DNA from: Adiantum capillus-veneris
Taxonomy: Eukaryota; Streptophyta; Polypodiopsida; Polypodiales; Pteridaceae
Reading direction: 5' to 3'
NCBI GenBank assembly: GCA_014529385.2
Contig: CM043953.1
Location: forward strand, 107,080,549 to 107,142,548
Length of the DNA stretch: 62,000 nt
Shown here: positions 10,264 through 24,000 of the stretch, piece by piece
Layout: the number at the start of each line of letters is the position of its first letter
Position numbering within the stretch: the first letter of the stretch is position 1
Program-made: the position numbers and the translations under genes
The notes under the pieces: generated by a model
Databases searched by the model: none
What the model saw: the letters and a program-made list of their open reading frames with translations, nothing else
What the model was told of the DNA's origin: nothing

Positions 10264-13200
10264 ATGGCAAGTGTAGCATTTCCAACATTTAAAGGAAAGA
10301 AGGGGGAGGATTTGGTAACAGACTTCCTAGATGATTTGAAGTAGCATGTGTAGTGAGCAACAAAGATACGGATGAATCCCGGGTTAGAATCTTTAAGCAT
10401 CTCATGAAGCTAGAAGCTAGATCATGGTACAATGCACTTCCACAAGCAACCAAGGATGACTGGGAACCCTTAAAAACCGCTTTTAAGAGGCGCTTTGGGG
10501 GAGGTACCACTTCAGAAAAGTTGTGGGACAAGTTGAGAGACTTGAAGCAGGAGGGTCTTTTAGAATATGCCACCTATGAGTCCAAATTTGTGGATTTGTG
10601 GGAACGGTGGGTTGAGTCACTGGCAAGGGGGGAAGCTCCACCCGATTTCCTAAAAAAAGATCAGTTCACGCATGGCTTATGGCCGCTTCTCAAGGAGAAG
10701 GTGAAAGGTAGATTCCCGGCTACGTACGAGTTAACCGTTGAGATTGCTCGCCTTAAGGACAAGAAGCTGCGAATGAAAGCCAAAGAAACCGAGTCGACAG
10801 AAACAACAACATCACGTCGACCAGCAACTACGACAACCACCATTCCACCACCACCACCACCAGCTCTTGGGGTAAGAGATGACCAACAAGATATGTTGGC
10901 CCATATTACTGACCAACTGCAGAATTTGTCTGTTCACTTAATACAGCAAGGGAGGAGTCAAGAAAGAGATCAAGACCCTGGAAGAGCACGACGAGAAAAC
11001 AGGGAGTATCATTGCTACGATTGCGGAGAAGATGGTCACGGTATGTACTATTGTCCCAAACCACGACAAAACTATAATAGAGGAGGTAGGAGGAACCAAT
11101 TGTCACCCCCTAGAGAAAGAACACCCCCACCCCGAGCACCAACCCCACCAACAAAAATTCTACGTCCACCCCAGACACCACTACAAGCATCCATTCCACC
11201 TCTTCCACTAGCCCCACCACCTAATCGCCCTGTAAACATCATAAGGCTAGAAGAGAAAGGAAAAGCTGTAGTAGTGGATCCACCCAGAGCAAAGGAGAGG
11301 GACAAGGGTAAGGAGAAGGTAACCTTTTTAGAACCACTTGAGGCCATGACTGTGAAAAGAGCTAGGAGGGAGAAGGCTACACAATCAGATGATGAGAGAA
11401 GCATGAGAGGAGAAACTAGCAAGAGGCCATCCAGGCCACGACGGAAATTGGGCATCACCGACTTCCAGCTAGGGGAAAGTTCAAAGCCCTATGATCTAAC
11501 ATTGGATGTGGCAGATCAAGGACCAAAGATTACATGGCCACAGCTGCTACATCTTGTACCTAAAGTAAGGCGACAATGGTCTAAAATGGTAAGTACAAGA
11601 CGCTCCAAAACAAAGGTAGCCGGAGCAATTTCGGGATGCAACATGGATGACATCCTTCCAATTGTCGACGTAAACATAAAAGGAAAGAGGGTTGGAAACA
11701 CCTACATTGATGGAGGTGCACAAATCTGTGTAATGAGCGAAGCTATGATGCTTCAATTAGGGCTCGAGGTTGACAGGCCTTCTCCATACAAGGCAAAGAT
11801 GGCAAACAACGCAAAAGTAAAGTGTGTGGGTGTGGTAAGTGCCGTGAAAATCAAAGCTTTCAACACTGAGGTAGAGGTAGATGTTTTTGTAATGCCTACT
11901 AAGGGGGAGGGCTATCCACTAATTTTGGGAAGGCCATGGTTGATGGCCATGAAGGCAAAACAGGACTGGGGTACTGGCCTTCTACGCATGACCGGTAAGA
12001 AAGGGGAGACAATCTACTACGACATGAGGATTGGCAAGCAGAAGCAAATGAATCTGGAAACATCGGCAGATGAAACCACTAGCGAATCTTCCAGTTCTGA
12101 GGAGGAGACCACATCCACCGACGAAAGTGACAGTTCCATTGATGTGATGGGTATCATTATGAAGGATCCACAAAGGGTAAGCACAACTGGTGATCCATCA
12201 CCAAAAGGGCAACCCAATGAAGAGGAGAGCAAATCACCTGGCCTAGGAGGAAGTAGGTTGAAGGGTATGTTGTCTACGGAATTAACACTTGAGGAGAAAG
12301 ATAGTTTTTTGCAAATGTTGATGGGATTTCCTAACCTGTTCATTGACAACTATGAAAGAATCACAGGCATTACAATGGTGGAACATCATATTAAGCTGAA
12401 GGAAGGGGTAAAACCAGTTGTGCAAAAGCTACGACGATTGGGGGTCATACAAGAAAAGGCACTCTTGGCCGAGGTAAGAAAACTGCTAGAGGCAGGATTC
12501 ATCTATCCTGTAGAAAACTCAGAATGGGTGTCACCCGTAGTGGTGACGCCTAAAAAGAATGGTAAGTGGAGGGTCTGTGTTGACTACAAACCACTAAATG
12601 CAGCTACAAAGAGAGACCACTTTCCTTTCCCTTTCTTGGATGAAATTCTGAATGAAGTAGCGGGTTTTGAATGCTATACCATCTGTGATGGTTATTCTGG
12701 ATACTTTCAAATACGCATAGCCTTGGAAGATCAGCTAAAAACCACTTTTATCACGCCATGGGGTTGTTTTTCGTATAGGGTTATGCCATTTGGTCTCACA
12801 AATGCACCCGCCACATTCCAAAGATATGTCACATATGTTTTTCAACCATTCTTTGGAACATCCATAAGAGTGTTCATTGATGATTTTTGTATATATAGCT
12901 CCCGTATTTCACATTTAGAAAAGGTAACTGAAGGTTTGGCCAGGTTGCAGAGCCTAGGTGGGCAATTAAATCTGGATAAATGCCACATTGGGGAGAGTAA
13001 AGTCATTCTACTAGGCCATGAAATTTCAGCAAAAGGTATCAACGCCGACCCAAGTAAGGTGTCCGCACTCATAGCCCTACCTTCACCAACGACCGCACGT
13101 CAACTGGTCTCTTTTCTACAGAAGGTGAGGTACTTAAGTAGATTCATACATCTACTATCACAACTTGTTCTACCACTGCAACAACTCACTCAAAGATCAA

Positions 13201-15627
13201 CTTTCACTTGGGACGAGGAAAGCGAACATCACTACAACAAGGTAAAGGAGGTCTTAGCCACTCTGCCAACTATCTCACCACCTAAGTGGGATGAAAAATT
13301 CTATGTCACCTCAAGTGTTGGTGATGACTCATTGGGGGTTGTGCTACTCCAAAAGGATACGACGACATCTTTCATGAGGCCAATCTACTTCTCTAGTCGA
13401 ATGATGACAGCAGGAGAGAAAGGTTTCACCCATGTGGAACACTTAGTCCTAGCTCTTAGATTTGCAACTACAAAGTTTAGGTCATATTTGCTGCCTAAGC
13501 AATTTGTGATTCTAACCACGGATGAAATATTTCCCTATGTTGTACAACACATGGATGTGTCTGCTAGAATTACTAAATGGCTAGTTCGTCTGCAAGAGTT
13601 TGACTACACGGTACAGGTAGAAAGAACGACAAGGGCAAGTTTGGGGGGACTCATGACCTACCAAGTCTTTGAAAGGAAGGAGAAGCAATCTAAGGAAGGA
13701 GAAGTCCGATTACCTCCAGTACCACCGATGGTAGAAGCAGCATACTCTCTCTACTTTGATGGAGCCTACAAGCGAGCATTCGACAAAGCAGCTGCAGGCA
13801 TAGTGGTCTTTGATGACAAAGGGACAAAGGTATTTTCGTTGAGCCAATTGTTAGATTCACATTCTAACAATGAAGCAGAGTATGCAGCACTAACCAAGGG
13901 TCTACAATGGTGCGTCTTGCAAGGTGTACAACGCCTTAATGTACTTGGGGATGCTCTACTTCTGGTAAGGCAAGTAAATGGAGCATGGACATGCAAGAAT
14001 CCTAGTTTAAGGACTCACTTAAGTGGTGTAAAAACCTTGTTGGGTAAGTTTGAAGAAGTTCAAATACACCATATTCCAAGGTCTCAAAACCAAGAAGCAG
14101 ATGCCCTAGCAAGTGAAAGACTACAGGAAGTGGTGGTTGGAGCAATAAAACTAAAACTCCCTCTATTTCAAGGCAGTGATGCCTTGCCTGACATCATGCA
14201 TTTTTGGAAACAGGGAAATGCCCATCAGATTTAACAAAGGGACAGAAGCAATGGCTGACGCGGAAGGCCACAAGGTATCGACTCATCAATGATGGTTTGT
14301 ACTGTAAGGGTAAGGACCAAATACTCAGGAAGGTCCCTCTCTCTCACAAAATCACGGGAGTAATTGCTAGCTGTCACGACGGGGTTTGTGGTGGTCACTT
14401 TGCCCTAGACATGATAAGTAGGAAAATCTTGCAGGCAGGCTTCATATGGCCTAGCCTCAACCGTGATGTACACCATTGGTGCAAAACGTGTAAGTTGTGT
14501 CAAAAGGCCGGCACTAGGTCACGTATGCCTGAACCACAGACACCTATTCTCTCATATGGCCCATTTGAAAAATGGGGTATCGATGCCATTGGGCCATTAC
14601 CTAGTGTCAAAAGGCCGGCACTAGGTCACGTATGCCTGAACCACAGACACCTATTCTCTCATATGGCCCATTTGAAAAATGGGGTATCGATGCCATTGGG
14701 CCATTACCTAGGGCCAACTCAGGAAAATTCTACATTATCATGGGGGTCGACTACATGACTAGATGGGCAGAGGCTACAACCACCACTAGAATCACAGCGG
14801 TAGAGGTAGCTAAATTTATCTACGAGCACATATGCTGTAGGTTTGGCACACCTTTAGAGATCATCTCTGATAGAGGGCCAGGTTTCAGAGCAGACTTGGT
14901 AGGAGAATTAATGCAGAAACTGGGCATTACAAGGAGGCACTCTTCACCATATTACCCTCAATGTAATGGCCTAGTTGAAAAGGTAAATGGAATGGTTTCT
15001 AAAATTATTACCAAGCAGGTAAACAATCATCCTGGAGACTGGGATAAGTATCTACTACCAGCTTTATGGGCCTACAGAACTTCATTTCGTACATCCTTGG
15101 GATTCACACCGTATCATCTAGTATTTGGTAAGGAAGCAATCTTGCCCATTGAAGTGCAACTACAAAGTCTCAGAGTAATGGCAAGCCAGCTTCAACAGCC
15201 CAACATGCATTTGAGAGATCACATCATCAACTTGGAAAGACTGCAGCTGGACATAGAAGAAGCAATAAATTATTATGCAGCACAAGTAGAGCATAGAAGG
15301 CTTAGCTTTAACGAGCATCTCCCGAAAAAAGAATTGAAGAAAGGATTGTTGGTGCTCCGCTACGACAATCGCTTCGACACGCGCAAGGATAAGAAACTCC
15401 TACTCCGATGGGAAGGTCCTTTCATCGTCAGGAAAAAGTATGCCAATGGAAGCTACCAGCTTATGGAGGCTGATGGAAAACTTCATAAAACCAGGGTAAA
15501 TGGTTGGCGACTTAAACCTTATTTTCTTCGATTTGACCAGGCTCCACCTATTAACATTCCAGATGAGGACACACCATCAGCCGCCACCTCCGACGATAAT
15601 GATCAAACAGATGAGCTAGAGACATGA
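10264..15627 (+). pseudogene. E1 gag-pol polyprotein, Tat-like, broken by frameshifts
   Basis: ATG 10264 (MASVAFPTF). A base missing near 10335 shifts the frame; then one frame runs 10353-14234 with 1293 codons. In it: gag with YNALPQATKDDW and WERWVESL; a CCHC knuckle CYDCGEDGHGMYYC (near residue 221); protease YIDGGAQICVM (near 450, DGG in place of DSG/DTG); RT with EWVSPVVVTPKKNGKWRVC and FIDDF (near 841); RNase H with FSSRMM and FRSYLLP; then a second RNase H with YFDGAYKR, NNEAEYAAL, GDALLL and QEADALA. Integrase follows in other frames: HHCC zinc site (HDGVCGGHF to CKTCKLC), DDE residues in WGIDAIGP, SDRGPGF and LVEKVNG, and a WEGPF C-terminal domain. Breaks occur near 14205-14234 and at a 107-bp duplication (14498-14711). 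TGA ends it at 15625-15627. Confidence 0.9.
14498..14711 (+). repeat. 107-bp tandem duplication in E1 integrase
   Basis: Positions 14498-14604 and 14605-14711 are the same sequence, both beginning tgtcaaaaggccgg. The length is not a multiple of three, so it shifts the integrase frame just before the first catalytic Asp region. E6 lacks it. Confidence 0.93.
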
Positions 15628-15655
15628 ATGCCTCTAGCCAAAAGGGCAGGGCTAA

Positions 15656-16948
15656 TGATGGGGGCTTTTCACAAGCCAAGCTCCCATACCCCTCTTCTCT
15701 CGTCCCCACCCCATGAAAACCCCCTCTTATGGAGGAAGTGATAAAAGGCATTGGAAAAAGTAAGAAAAAAATAAATTATGATTATGTAAATATATAAGAA
15801 AGGTAAAATAAGCCACCTCATGCCTGCGGGGTAGCCCATCCCCACCTTGCCTCCTTTTTCTTCACTGTTGCCCCGCCGGGTGTCCCTTTTCCTCTCCTCC
15901 ACTCAAAAGGTCAACCCCCTCTCTCTTCCCCTTGTCCTTTCTCCTTTCTCTCTCCCCTCAAGCTACCCCACCTCTCACCAATAATGCACCCTAACTCACA
16001 TGCAACTTACCCTATCTTCCAAAATAGTATACCCCACCCTCTCTTTCTCTCTCCTATCATATCCCATGACCCAAATACCCCCCTCTCTCTCTAAAGGGCG
16101 CCATGTCTCTTGTCTTGTAGCTAAATAACCTCCCCCACACTCACACACACTCAGTTTCATTGAAAAAGGTGCCCACAGACCCATCCCCACCCGGTGGTTA
16201 CGTGATTTTTCTTGTGTTCACACACATCTGCACACAGATTCACCTCTGAACACACTCCCCTCTCTCCCCTATTGTAATTACTTTATTCTCCATGTCACCT
16301 CTCACTTTTTTTCATCAACCCACCTCTCTCTCTTAGTCTCTCTCTCATGAGACTGCTGTTCTGGCACATATACACACAGCCAGACAAGTAGGGCCCACAG
16401 TCACATGGCCTATGTAGATAATGATTTCTTCATTTCTAAATTCTAGAATTTCTCCCCCCTCCTCCCCTATATAAAGAGGGGTCACCATCACACTAAGGAC
16501 ACACACCATCACCAAAGAGTACACTATGCACTATGTGTGCCTAGTGCACACACACACACCCACACCATCATCATCACCGCAATCACCATGCTCGTCTTGA
16601 GCATGACCTCTACACCCTTGGGCTATGGAAGATGAAGGGAAACTAAATGAAGGGTGATGGCCATAACCCTCGTGCGAGTCTTCGCCATCAACTCCCACCT
16701 ATCCGCCATGTGCTCTACCACGCTCTCCCTTCTCATTCCCCTACCCTATGCTCCCCATTTCATCGCCTTATTCTCTAAATAAAGCTTGAGGTTTTGTGAG
16801 TATGTTTTCTGGCAATGTTTTGCCCATGTGAGGTGTGCGGAATCGCCACCTAGTCTTGTGTTTGGAGTGAGCTTGTGTATGTGTGAAGGGTGTGCGGATT
16901 TGCCATCCTTTTGTGGTGCCTAAGTACTAAGCCGCTATACCCCCTCCC

Positions 16949-17003
<55 letters not shown>

Positions 17004-17249
17004 ATCTATCTCTCTCTCTCTCTTTCTCTCTCTCTCACTTGATCTCATTCCCTTTCCTCTTCATCATTACTCCCAAGCATCCATCTCTCTTGGATGAAAA
17101 CTTTGTTATGGTGGTGTGTTGTTTGCGTCCTAGCCGCTGAAGCTAGGTGGTGCCCCCTGTTTGCTTTACCATGACAGGCTCGAGGCGCGCCATTCGGTCC
17201 CCGGTGTTTTAGAGGCTGTCGAGGTTCGGGGTTCTCTTTGCTCCCGTCA
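15656..17249 (+). repeat. E1 3' LTR (1594 bp)
   Basis: Begins TGATGGGGGC after the purine tract and ends CTCCCGTCA. TATA box TATATAAA at 16468-16475; the PBS-like motif in U5 at 17148-17157. A longer, interrupted TC microsatellite lies at about 16952-17036. Confidence 0.92.
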
Positions 17250-17519
17250 CCATTTCATAAAAAACAACATCCTTGCTCACCCTCACTTTACCCGTGACAG
17301 TATTATAACACTTGTATCCTTTCTGCTGAAGGGAATAGCAAATAAACACACATTTTTCAGCTTTTGGATCAAGCTTACTTAGCTCATCCGACACGTGCAC
17401 ATAAGCAATACATCTGAACACTTTAAAATTTGATTCATCTGGTTTTTCATCACTGAACTTTTTTTCAGGTGTCATATTATGTACTGCAGCAATAAGGGTC
17501 CTGTTCATAATGTAGACAG
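17250..17519 (-). pseudogene. Copia integrase C-terminal part
   Basis: Reading leftward: TVYIMNRTL, AAVHNMTPEKKFS, FKVFRCIAYVHV, KLDPKAEKCVFI and KDVVFYEM. These are the usual copia integrase C-terminal motifs, including the P-K-(A/S)-x-K-C-(V/I)-F signature. The segment is cut on the right by the E2 LTR (17520) and on the left by E1 (17249). It is continuous in frame with the linker at 7820 once E1 is removed. Confidence 0.88.
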
Positions 17520-19663
<2,144 letters not shown>

Positions 19664-19740
19664 TTTGGTGCCCCCACTGAGGAGGGCTTTTCTAAGACCC
19701 CTTCAGTTTACAATGCTAAAAGTGACGCCCACTATCAATC

Positions 19741-19998
19741 ATGGATGAGTGGCTAAAGGAATTTTCTAACTGGAGGATGGAAGAAGAAGAGACGAAGGAG
19801 GCCCTAGCCACCTTCATTGAGGTGCTGCTGCCAAGCTGCAGTGTCATCAACATTCAAGAGGTAAATTCTCCATCTCGTATCGCTCGTTCTAACTATAAAT
19901 CGAAAGCATCAGGCAGGAGATTGGTGAGGTGCCATCACTGTTGTCAACCAAGGCACACGGTCAATGAGTGCCAGCAACGAAGGCAGCGGAAGGGCTAA
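19741..19998 (+). CDS. E2 leader ORF-A (MDEW family) with a CCHC zinc knuckle
   Basis: 85 residues: MDEWLKEFSNW, an acidic helix, a hydrophobic middle, then a basic stretch and CHHCCQPRHTVNEC, a perfect CX2CX4HX4C knuckle of the retroviral nucleocapsid type. The knuckle is separate from that of gag, so the leader encodes its own likely nucleic-acid-binding protein. ORF-B1 starts 35 bases before its stop in another frame. E4 has the same ORF (43715-43951) with one stop. Function unknown. Confidence 0.6.
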   Translation: MDEWLKEFSNWRMEEEETKEALATFIEVLLPSCSVINIQEVNSPSRIARSNYKSKASGRRLVRCHHCCQPRHTVNECQQRRQRKG

Positions 19999-20158
19999 AG
20001 TCTTCTACATTGACATTCATCGCAAGGAGGTCATTCACGTCAAGGAAGGAGAGCAGACGGTAAGGCCTCTTTTCCCTAAAGAGACAGCAGTCAAAGATAA
20101 AACCCCGAAGTGGCCTAAAGGGGCTGCTCGAGCCAAGGGCAAGGAGAAAATAGGCTAG
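19964..20158 (+). CDS. E2 leader ORF-B1 (64 residues)
   Basis: Starts MSASNEGSG inside the end of ORF-A and contains YIDIHRKEVIHVKEG and a lysine/arginine-rich end. In E4 the frame is a little longer and its stop overlaps the ORF-B2 start as ATGA; here an earlier TAG ends it 12 bases before the ORF-B2 ATG. Function unknown. Confidence 0.5.
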   Translation: MSASNEGSGRAKVFYIDIHRKEVIHVKEGEQTVRPLFPKETAVKDKTPKWPKGAARAKGKEKIG

Positions 20159-20169
20159 CCTGGAAACAC

Positions 20170-20698
20170 ATGACCCCGAAGGGAAGCATCTGGCCAAGCA
20201 AGTGCTTCAAGCTCAGAGAGCCGGGTTGTATCCACTTTGTCAAAGAAGAAGTCACCCGAAGGAAAGCGGCGGAAGGTCGCCTACCGATTTGCACGACGCA
20301 TGCGAGTGCTACCAATCCACTTCGACAATCCAGAAGAAGAAGTGGTGAGAAGATTCCCATGTCCTAGAGAGGAGTGGTTCGGCTACTGCTCTCACTGTTT
20401 TGGGAAGCGAGTGGAGGACCTTCCTCCCCTCCCTGTACAACTTATCCTGAAGAAGCTCTCTACCACGGGAGAGACCCAGTGGGCTGGAGATGAGCTGCAG
20501 CTGAATGGAGTAGAATTCATGCAACACACCGATTATGGAAATTACCTACAGTTTTTGTTAGCCAAGAGACTGGGAGTGGTCAGACGCGTCGCCATCACCC
20601 CGTACGTGCTGAGCAACGAAGGAAGGGTAGAAACCATGAAAGGTGACGACCTCTTGTGGATGTGCCGACTCATCAACACTGGCACGGTAAGAGTGTAA
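20170..20698 (+). pseudogene. E2 leader ORF-B2, frameshifted
   Basis: ATG 20170 (MTPKG). Against E4 (43516 leftward) two bases are missing near 20181, which shifts the frame. From about 20237 the frame is open to TAA at 20696-20698: RRKVAYRFARRMRVLPIHF, FPCPREEWFGYC, GDELQLNGVEFM, and an end with GDDLLWMCRLINTGTVRV. No known domain recognised. It ends 25 bases before the ORF-C ATG. Confidence 0.5.
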
Positions 20699-20723
20699 GT
20701 AGGTATTTCACCCTTTGTGCATA

Positions 20724-20936
20724 ATGGAAAACGGGCCGACGGCATCCCCGTTCAGATTCCTGCAGCATATGCATGTGAACATCTATGTGGATAGGAAAGT
20801 CTTCTACCAACAGAAGATCGTCTACCTATTTGGTGCGACAGTACTAGGAGAAATCCTCAATTCCCCGAACCCCATCATTCTCCCCATACTAGATTACCAT
20901 CATTCCTTTAATGTCTCTATTTTTATCCTGTTTTAG
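20724..20936 (+). CDS. E2 leader ORF-C (small conserved protein)
   Basis: An intact ORF of 70 residues starting MENGPTASPF. It contains NIYVDRKVFYQQKIVYLFG, then LGEILNSPNPIILPILDY, and ends SIFILF before TAG. The same order (basic beta strand, FG turn, EI..SP.PIILP, hydrophobic IFILF end) occurs in E1, E3 (twice), E4, E5 (twice) and E6, always between the PBS and gag. The conservation across diverged elements suggests a real protein. No known family recognised. Confidence 0.65.
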   Translation: MENGPTASPFRFLQHMHVNIYVDRKVFYQQKIVYLFGATVLGEILNSPNPIILPILDYHHSFNVSIFILF

Positions 20937-21028
20937 CCTATCCATTCGCCCCTGAAAGAAACCCCTATGAGCAGTTGTTGTTGATGTAAAAGAAAAAAAA
21001 AAGGTTTGTAATTTCCTGAGTCACCACC

Positions 21029-24000
21029 ATGGAAAGTGTTTCTTTCCCCACGTTTAGTGGAAAGAAGGGAGAAGATCTCACCACCGACTTTTTGGATGAT
21101 TTTGACATTGCTTGTGTCGTCTCCAACAAAGATGACGATGCTTCACGACTTAGAATTTTTTCTCTACTGATGAAAGTAGAGGCCAAGTCCTGGTACAATG
21201 CATTGCCCCAGGCTACCAAGAATGCATGGGAGGTGTTAAGGGCTGCTTTTGTAAAGAGGTTTGGTGGACACACAACCTCGGAGAAGCTATGGCAGCTATT
21301 GACAGAATTAAAGCAGGCAGGCCTGCTGGAGTACGCCACCTATGAATCAAAGTTTGTGGACCTATGGGAGAGATGGGTTGCCACACTGGAGGAAGGCGAA
21401 GGAGCGCCTAATTTTCTGAAGAAGGACCGTTTCATTTCTAGTCTATGGTCGTCGCTTAGAGAGAAGGTGAAGGGAAGGTTTCTTGCAACATATGAGTTGG
21501 CAGTCAAAGTAGCCCGCCTTAAAGACAAGAAGCTGCGCATGCAAGCAAGAGTAAACGAGTTAGAGGAAACAAGCTCGGCCCAACCAACCCCAGTGGCTGC
21601 AATAGCCAACCATAGAGTCCAACCACAGGAGACAGCAAAGGAGCAGCAAGACCTGCTGAGTCGCATCACCACCCAACTAGAGAGTTTATCTGTGCATCTG
21701 GTGCAGCAAGGGCATGCATATGGCAGAAATCCAGAACAAGGAAGAGGACAACGAAGGCAGAACCCAGAATACCACTGTTACAATTGCGGAGAAGACGGCC
21801 ATGGAATGTACTACTGCCCACACGCAAGAAGGCAGAACTTTAATAGAGGGGGGAGACAGAATCAAATCTCTCCACCAAGAGTAAGACCACCACCAAGACA
21901 TCCAGGACCAATCCCATCAATCCAAATCCTTCGACCACCTATACAACAGCAACGAACACCCCAACCTCTCATTCCGCCACTACCCCCACCACCTACGGTG
22001 AACCAAGCGGTGAGTGTCATTAGCTTAGAGGATAAAGGGAAGGCGAAGGTAGAAGAGTCAGCTCGAGAGAAGCACAAAGGAAAAGCGAAGGTAGAAGAAG
22101 TGGATGCTATGGGAGTGAAACGTGCGAGGCACGAGGAGGCATCTCAAAAGGAAGAGAAGATGAAAGGGAAAGTCAAGTCTAGCAAACAAGCAGCTAAACC
22201 ACGGCGGAAGATAGACATAGTGGACTTCTCACTAGGTGAGGAGGCACAACCCTATGACTTAGTTCACGATGTGTTAATGCAGGGCCTGAAGATAACATGG
22301 CCCCAATTACTCCACCTTGCACCCAGAATGAGGAGGCAATGGACGAAGATGGTAAGTACCAGGAAATCAAAACCACGGATAGCTGGGGCTATCTCTGGAA
22401 GGGATCTCGACGACATCTTGCCAACCATGGACGCTCACATCAAAGGGCAGTGGATTTCAAACGTCTACATAGATGGTGGCGCGCAAATATGCGTCATGAG
22501 TGAAAAGATGATGCACCATCTAGGTCTAGAGGTAAGTGGGCCGGCACCCTGCCGAGCCAAGATGGCAAACAATGTAAGAGTAAAATGCCTAGGCATTGTA
22601 AATGCGGTCAAAGTAAAAGCATGCAATACGGAAGTGTAGGTAGACATCTTTTTCATGCCACACAAAGGAGAGGACTACCCCATCATTCTTGGAAGGCCTT
22701 GGCTTATGGCCATGGAAGCAAAACAAGACTGGAGCACCGGGATGATCCAGATGAAGGATGCTAAAGGGAAGTCCATATTCTACGACATGAGGACTGGGAA
22801 GCAGTGCAATATGATCTTGGAGGCTTCAGAAGACGAGTCCACCAGTGACTCCTCGTCTACCTCAGGAGAAGACACAACCACCACCGATGGGAGTGACAAT
22901 AGCATCGAAGTAATGGGAGTCGTTCTTAAAGACCCAAACAGATTAACACAATCTGAAGCAACCTCAGCAAACAAAGAGGGACCATCAAGTAAGCAGTCAT
23001 TGGAGGATGCAAGTAAGCTACAAAAAATGCTCTCAAATGAGTTAACCAATGAAGAGAGGAAGGAGTATGTCTCTATGTTAGGCAACTTCACTACTTTGTT
23101 CATTGATGGCTATGATAAGATCACAGGAATTACAGTAGTGCAACACCACATAAAACTCAAGGAAGGTAGTAAACCCGTAGTACAGAAGCTCAGAAGACTT
23201 GGAGTGATTCAACAAGAGGCATTGCTTAAAGAAGTAAGGAGTTTGCTACAAGCAGGTTTCATCTACCCTATCGAAGACTCAGAATGGGTCTCCCCAGTAG
23301 TAGTCACACCAAAAAAAAATGGTAAATGGAGAGTCTGTGTGGATTATAAACCTCTCAATGCAGCCACGAAGAGGGACCATTTCCCCCTCCCATTCCAGGA
23401 TGAAATACTCAATGAAGTGGCAGGTCACGAACGCTACACAGTATGCGACGGCTACTCAGGATACTTCCAAATTAGCATTGCGGAGGAGGATCAGAAGAAG
23501 ACAACCTTCATCACACCTTGGGGATGTTTCACCTACAGAGTGATGCCATTTGGCCTCACCAACGCCCCAGCCCATTTCAACGCTATGTGACCTTTGTTTT
23601 CCAACCCTACTTTGGAACATCAATACGGGTTTTCAAAGATGATTTTTGCATCTATAGCTCACGAGCCCTTCATCTAAGCAAAGTCTATGATGGCTTAACC
23701 AGGCTACAAACCCTGGGTGGCCAACTCAACGTGGACAAGTGTCACATTGGTGAAAGCAAGGTCACTCTCCTTGGTCATGTAATTTCAGCAAAAAGAATTG
23801 AGGCTGACCCTAGAAAAATTCAGGCTCTAGTATCTTTATCATCTCCCACCACCGCCAAGCAGTTGGTTTCTTTCCTTCAGAAGGTAAGATATTTAAGCAG
23901 GTTCATTCACCTGCTATCTCAAGTGGTCCTTCCCCTACAACAACTCACCCAAAGGGATGTTTTCTCATGGAGTGAAGAGAATGAACAGCAGTTCACTGAG

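Larger units (their letters stand above)
7825..17249 (+). mobile_element. E1: complete Tat-like Ty3/gypsy retrotransposon nested in the copia pol gene
   Basis: LTRs at 7825-9405 and 15656-17249 begin TGATGGG and end CCCGTCA. The 4-bp target site CCAT flanks both sides (7821-7824, 17250-17253). The PBS starts at 9408, and a purine tract aaaagggcagggctaa precedes the 3' LTR. Internal order is ORF-A, ORF-B, ORF-C, then gag-pol. LTRs are very similar by eye, differing mainly by a 20-odd bp local duplication near 8140-8180 and microsatellite length, so the insertion is fairly recent even though the coding region already carries disabling changes. E6 belongs to the same family. Confidence 0.93.
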
